DNA of 64,000 bases from Straminergon stramineum. Taxonomy: Eukaryota > Streptophyta > Bryopsida > Hypnales > Calliergonaceae. Positions within the stretch are counted from its first letter, which is position 1. Every line of letters starts with the position of its first letter. This document shows positions 58,401-64,000 of this stretch, in pieces. The notes below the pieces were generated by a model, which saw only the letters and a list, made by a program, of their open reading frames with translations, did no database searches and was not told where the DNA came from. Position numbers and translations under genes: made by a program. Location: contig OY987264.1 of NCBI GenBank assembly GCA_963920665.1, positions 33,150,906 through 33,214,905 of the forward strand, written 5' to 3'.

Positions 58401-59215
58401 GACACTTTTCACTGCTGTGCCTATTTACTATTATTAGACTGGTTAAATTTCAAAATTTCTCGTTGGCAAGTGAAAGGGGTCCATCGCACCAAACAATGCA
58501 ACATTTGAATATTGTATGCAAAAGTTATGAACAGTCAAAGTTGGTTTTGGGTAGATTTTCTGAAATCATTCCTTCAACATACACATATATTGATTTTGGA
58601 GATGTACACTTAATGATGATGATGGTTTTAGGTGGGGTGTAATTTAAAGTTATGAATGGTCAAAATTGTTTTGGGTAGATTTTATGAAATTGTTCTTTCA
58701 ACATACGCATGTATTTATATTGATTTTGGAGATGTACACTTAGTGATGATGATGGTTTTAGGTGGGGTGCAATTTAGAGTGTACCCACATTAATTAACCC
58801 CAATCACTACTCATTCCAGGACCACTGCATTGTTAGATTTCATTTCCAAGTTCAATTTGACTGTAGCAATGATTCATATATTTTAATTTTGTATTTTTAA
58901 CACTTGATACTATCCCCTTAAAAACACCATTGGTGTAAAGTAACTAACAAAGGTAGGGACACTCAAAATGGCCACTTTTTTTGTCATACCATAGTTGCTA
59001 TTATTAGACTCATCAAGTTCTTGTATTTTCTTGTTGCCAACTAAAGAGGATTTCAATGCACCCAAATTGTTTCATTTGGAAATTCCATACAAAAGTTATG
59101 AAAGGTCAAAGTTTGCTTGGGTAAAATTGTTTCTTTAATGGAGGAAGATATTGATTATCTAGATGTAAAGATAGGGCTTCAGGGGTGGTGATCTATTTGG
59201 ATATCCTTGCCTTAT
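58401..59215. repeat. Diverged tandem repeat cluster
   Basis: A unit of about 125 bp (AGTTATGAA.GGTCAAA..GGAGATGTACACTTA.TGATG..GGTTTTAGGTGGGGTG) occurs back to back at about 58525-58650 and 58651-58777. A larger, older block (58401-58560) recurs at about 58965-59130 in the same orientation. Confidence 0.75.
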
Positions 59216-61455
59216 ATGTTGTTTGTAGATGTGCTCAATTCAAATAATTCCATGAAGAAATGTAATTGTTTCAATTTCTATAGTCCAAAACAAATATAAC
59301 AATAGACATGTATAACTAAACAAATCCAATGAATGAAAAAACTCTTGTTAGAGTTGAAGAACAGTGTCTATGTAATAATATTATTTTTCACACTTAGAAG
59401 ACTTTTGTTTATGACTTTCAAATCACATCATCATTGTTACATTTAAACAACCAAAAAAAATTTGGATCAAAATTTAGTTGAAACAAAATAGTGAGCCTAT
59501 AAATAATGTTTGAATTGGAGAAGAACCTAAGAATGATTTTCTCAATAAAAGATATGCACTACCTATATATTAAGAGTTCAACATGTAAGTCAACATTGTT
59601 CATATCATTCTTAAATACGGAGGCTTAGGGATCCTGTTTTGGTATTACTACTTTAATTCCAAGAATAATTTGTGTTACAATGGCCCACATTGCATTGGTA
59701 ATCTTCCATTCAAGATTTTGATAGAGAATGGAGCTTGAAATTTTTACAATAAGCAAAGGGGTCCTTGCGTTGAGGTTCAAGAATGTATTATGGGTATCAC
59801 TATCCATAGTTAGCTACTTAAGTGATTCTGTGCATTTTATGGATAGTGTAAGGCAATGAAAGTTTTCTACCATGTAGAAAAATAAAAGTCATGGGATTGC
59901 AAATTTTCTGGTAATTTTATGCCTTGAATTGAAATTACTGTGAGTTTTGGAAGCCAAAAGTTGGTCTAGACCCATACCCAACACATAAAGCCTTTCCATA
60001 ACTGCTTATTCAAAGACTACTTTCATTGGCTCTCAAAACCAAGGACAGATGTCATGACACTGATGGTTAGAAGATGGTCAGAAACCCAGAACTGATCATG
60101 AAAAATCAGTCATAGTCTCCGTTGAATTTCCCAACACCTAAAAGTTAGATTGCTGATGGGGTCCTGGTTGAGAATGGGTGTTTCGACCATGTACTCCTTC
60201 TGTTTTTGTCCTCTGCAATGATTCAAACTATTTTTTTACCTGAATGTGTATCTGAGTGTACCTTAAGTATGTTGTCAATAGCTACGACAGAAGGGGGTGG
60301 AACAAAGTGAAGGACTTTCCCAAGTTCAAAATTCTATTTTGGTATCAGTATAATTGTGCTTTTTCAAAAAGAACAGTAACATATGGAAGTCCAAGCTGGA
60401 AATCACAATCCACAAGTTAGTTTTTGGTTCTCAAACGCATGGTGTCACCCACTGTTTGACATGTGCCACCCTTGTACCTCAAACCGATTAATCTATGGGA
60501 GAGAAACAATTCTAATTTGGGGTAACTTAGATAGAGTGTTCTCCACTTCGTCCGCTCCATCTGCCTCCGTTTTGTACACTTTTTGAACACTTTTTTTGCA
60601 CACACAATTATTATTTACTCTTGCAAACTAAAACCGTCCACCCCCACACAACTGAGATTGATTAGTTTCCTTATATGGGAAAGTCTTCTTGGGTCCAGGG
60701 TTTGCCAGTGGCGACTCTATGAGCAGGCACACAGGTTCGTTAAGTTATGGGGAAGTCTTGCCATGCTTGTTGCAGCAGCAGCACTGCAGCAGTCTCAAAG
60801 CGGAGTTCACTCGTACCACCACTGGCTATGGAAGATGAAAGATGGATGGAAGAGATGGATTGTGGGCTGGGCTGCTGCCACTCTTGGAAACTTGACGTAC
60901 ATTCTGACCGCAGCTCCCTCGCTCCCTCACTCGTGTGTGTACTGGAAGCTTAACTTACATAACTTAACTTACATACCTGGACAGCTTTAGATCTCAAAAT
61001 GGACTCACAGGCAGGCATGGACAAAATGTACTGTACAGTTCGTCCAACGTTGGTAATTTCTAGACAAGAAGCTTAACTTGACTTGACTTGACTTAGTTGG
61101 GGGAATTGATGCGGATGGGATGCGTGTGATCCAATTCTGTGGTGGGGTGTATGTGGCCTGGGGAGGGAGTACCATTCTCGGTCATAATAAGGGAGGTACT
61201 CGTTGAAGGTTTTGGTTTCCCTGAGGCAGACATGTTGCAATGGGCACAGAAGGGCATCTGCGATTGGTGCTTGTCAAATATGATGCACTCAAAGATTACA
61301 TTCATGATTCCGTTTCATTTCTTTCAAAAAAAAGAAAAAAATTACATTTATTTTAGAAGAGCCTGGAAAATTCTTGTCCCCACCCCCACCCACATGTTGT
61401 AGTAAAAGCATCCACACCCTTACTCGCCAAATTTGGCATGCTCAAATTTTCCATC
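59216..61455. other. Spacer
   Basis: No recognised gene. Between 60560 and 61260 the sequence is GC-richer with several open frames of 60-135 codons, none resembling a family I know. An (ACTTG)n microsatellite lies at 61075-61094. Confidence 0.4.
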
Positions 61456-61931
61456 TAAGGTAAAACAATCCATTATGGACTAAATGGGGGGTTTTCCTTC
61501 TTGTCATTTCTGAATTTTTTTTACTTTTTGTTCCAGAGAAAGTCAAGTGATAGAAATGGAGAGAACATTTGAAACTATATTTTTTTGACAAAGTGTAAAT
61601 TTGTTATGAATTTTTGAAGTGTTTAGCCCATCACATCCTAAAAGAGTTTGTAGACTTTTTCAAAACCAATCAAAATTGATCCATAACACTCATCTTACTC
61701 ACCTATTGTGGTTACAATATTTTCTAACATAGAAGACTTGAAAAAGGCACTTCCTATGATGAACTAACACTAAAAAATTGAAAGTTCCTATTGTTGTCAC
61801 TAATCACTCCATTCCAGTTGGCTAAGACATTGAATGTGGCCCAGATCTCAATCACTAAAAGAATACCATAATGGGGGCATTTTTAGGAGTCCATGATGGG
61901 TAAAAGGTCCACAATGGGATGTTTTCCCTTA
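61456..61931. mobile_element. Miniature element family C, copy 2 (476 bp)
   Basis: Left end TAAGGTAAAACAATCCATTA and right end, inverted, TAAGGGAAAACATCCCATTG, a diverged pair. The interior aligns with 56100-56420. Sequences just outside it on both sides resemble each other (CTTGTCCC.CACCC..), hinting at local duplication. Confidence 0.65.
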
Positions 61932-62037
61932 ATTTTGAAGAGCCCTCAATTTCCTTGTCCCTCACCCTTGCTCACCAAATACGACCCATAAATAGTTGAG
62001 TAACCACTCATCAAGTAGTATAAGGGATAAAACAAAC

Positions 62038-62305
62038 CACTAGAAGAAAAGTGTGTTTTACTTGACAAAAATTGTGTTGTACTCAACAGAAAAGTATGGA
62101 ATCAATTTTGTTGAGGTCTCCTTTTGTAACACAAAATTTTATGTTTTACTTGTCAAATTATGTGTTGAAATGTTAAAATGCATAATTTTGCGTTACTAAG
62201 GGAGAACTCAACAAAACCGATTCCATACTTTCCTGTTGAGTACAACACAATTTTTGTCAAATAAAACACAGTTTTTGACAAGTAAAACACAGTTTTCTTC
62301 TAGTG
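62038..62305. mobile_element. CACTA-like foldback element (268 bp)
   Basis: Ends CACTAGAAGAAAA (62038) and, inverted, CACTAGAAGAAAA (ending 62305), identical over 13 bp. Long inverted arms follow, including ACAAAAATTGTGTTG and CTTT..GTATGGAATC. A perfect 3-bp duplication AAC lies at 62035-62037 and 62306-62308. Nearly the whole element can fold on itself. Non-coding. Confidence 0.88.
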
Positions 62306-64000
62306 AACTAAACTTACGGTGGCTAACAGTGATTTCAATGGGCATTTCTTTGGCACACTAGAATAGAGTTTCAAGAGAACATTGTGAGGGGCCTGTAACA
62401 CTTTTCACCCACATTTGAAGAGTATCAGATCCCTAGTATATAAGGGTGGCCATGCTCTAAGACTTATGATGTCTAATTTGGAAATCTAAATCCTAGTGAA
62501 AAGTTCGCTCAAGGAGACTATTACAAATAGGCTTGCTCTAAGATGATCCAAACTAGAAATATACCACCTCATCATATACCAATGTAATACAATTTAGCAA
62601 AAGAGTTCATATTATACATTGTAACCATGTAAAAATCAATTTTCTATTACAATAGAAAGTCACAAAATAACCAATTTGGGTTGGACTCACACACTATACC
62701 ATTGTAGTGGGTGAAATCTAAATGCCCTTTTCCTAGACTTAACATCAATTCAAATGATTAATTGACCCAAACATGGAGAAAGACAACCAAATTGAAAGTT
62801 CAAAATTTCAACTACAAAGGCATACTCTATGCATGCTCACCAAATATGCCCCATAAATAGTCAATTGATCAACTACCAAGTGAGACATAGGATAAACACT
62901 AGTAGAAACTTCGTCTTGAAAGACCAACCATGTGACTATGCAAATAACTGGAAGAGTTGAAGATGGTCCAAATCAAGTGCTAAGTCAAGTTGTTACATTT
63001 CAACATCTATTCTAAATTAATTGCATGATTATTTTTTACCTTGCTAAAATCATTTCACCTTGCAATGAGAATAAAACTTCAACAAGAAAATATGTTAGTC
63101 ATGCATTGGAATGTATGGTTATGTATACACCATTATGTAGAGTAACCTATCACTATAACAAAAAATGGTAAAAATATGCACTCAAATTTGAGTGCAGTTC
63201 TTTTGACCACATTTTTGTACATGCATGCATAGTGAGCTATTAGCTTCTTTTGCAATTTTCGATTGTAAGAGATTGGATTAAGTTTATAATTAGGGAATTC
63301 AAAGTAGAATTTTCATACTAAAGATCCATTGCTTGGAAGGTGTATTTTGGATTTGACATATAGACACTCATAGGACCAACTTAATAATACAAGAAGTGAG
63401 TTGTGGTTGCTTAATTCCAAGGGTGGGAATCAAGCGCCCACAATTTGCCTATGAGGACTTATGGAAGAATTGTCATTTTTTATGGATTAAATGTAGCACG
63501 GGTAGGGTTATTTACAATAGAGCAAAATTTTCATTAAAATGCAGAGAGAAGTTTGGGCAAGGTGTGGGGTAGATTGCTAATAACATTTTCAGAGACTCAT
63601 AAATTTAGGATAAAATACAAGGGAGAATGCCATACCAGCATTTGCTTACGGAAATATAATTCTTAAAAACGAAACATTATATTCCATGAAATTGAAGTAT
63701 TTGACAATTGTTTCATCAATTTCAAAATCTCCCCATGTTCAAAGTGCAGAAGTATGAGACATGTTGTTTATACAAAAGGGGTGGTAGCAAGTAAAACAAC
63801 CCATGTGGGATATGTAAATTTAAATTTGTATGACCTCAAATACTCAAATGTAGGAATTGTGTTCAAAGTATACCTTGAGACATTATTTAGGCCTAATAGA
63901 ATAATATTTTCCCAAAAACTTTGAACTAAAAAAAGTTATTAAATCAAGCTAAATTTCATCTCCAAAAATCTTTTTGACATTTAAAGTCTTTGAAAAAAAG
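62306..64000. other. AT-rich spacer at the right edge
   Basis: No gene seen. An unpaired CACTA-like end, CACTAGTAGAAAC, starts at 62897. Its partner is absent from the window. A short CACTAT..ATAGTG pair near 63152-63231 is too weak to call. Confidence 0.4.

Noticed and set aside
60583..60990. 135-codon plus-strand frame in a GC-richer patch
   Set aside because: Several frames overlap here with no family resemblance; could be an untranslated exon but nothing supports a protein.
63152..63231. Short CACTAT..ATAGTG pair as another CACTA element
   Set aside because: Inverted similarity fades after six bases and the flanking triplets differ.

Overview
The window looks like nuclear DNA of a land plant. 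The reasons are a plant-type tRNA-Val(AAC) gene, a chloroplast-targeted rhodanese of the STR14 type, APC1 of the anaphase-promoting complex, an F-box protein, a chromodomain-bearing Ty3/gypsy retrotransposon, a Mutator-like element (MULE), and CACTA-, Stowaway- and TTAA-type miniature elements. AT-rich, low-density spacing plus a DUF4419 gene make a bryophyte or other seed-free plant my best guess, but the species is not established. There are no bacterial features, rRNA genes or CRISPR arrays.

Layout: (1) 481-1542 (-) DUF4419 gene. (2) 3049-16938: one large MULE, about 13.9 kb, with degenerate long terminal inverted repeats of about 400 bp and an exact 11-bp target-site duplication (3038-3048 and 16939-16949). 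It carries two convergent intron-containing genes: a zinc-finger/Ulp1-type (C48) cysteine protease gene on + (5945-10963) and a MULE transposase with a SWIM finger on - (12236-16123). It also holds a 95-bp minisatellite containing the TTTAGGG motif. (3) 16950-27448: AT-rich spacer with miniature elements around the intronless rhodanese gene (20769-21455, -). (4) 27454-35329: a very young, structurally complete 7.9-kb Ty3/gypsy chromovirus with one open gag-pol-chromodomain frame. (5) 36850-36923 (-) tRNA-Val(AAC). (6) 37234-42978 (+) APC1 as a single 1914-codon open frame. (7) 42979-52655: spacer with nested miniature elements. (8) 52656-53816 (-) F-box gene. (9) 53960-64000: spacer with more nested miniature elements.

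Two themes stand out. First, the four host protein genes have uninterrupted coding regions, while the two MULE genes are split by several short introns. Each MULE gene appears to have one in-frame stop, but in both cases the stop lies at a GT donor of an in-phase candidate intron, so the element may be fully intact. Second, the spacer is a layered record of small DNA transposons. Four TTAA-bounded elements have CCC-type ends, and one of them is validated by a paralogous empty site. Four CACTA-like elements are present, three with perfect 3-bp duplications. A Stowaway-like element sits inside an older inverted-repeat element. All coordinates, splice sites and repeat boundaries were read by eye, without alignment software.
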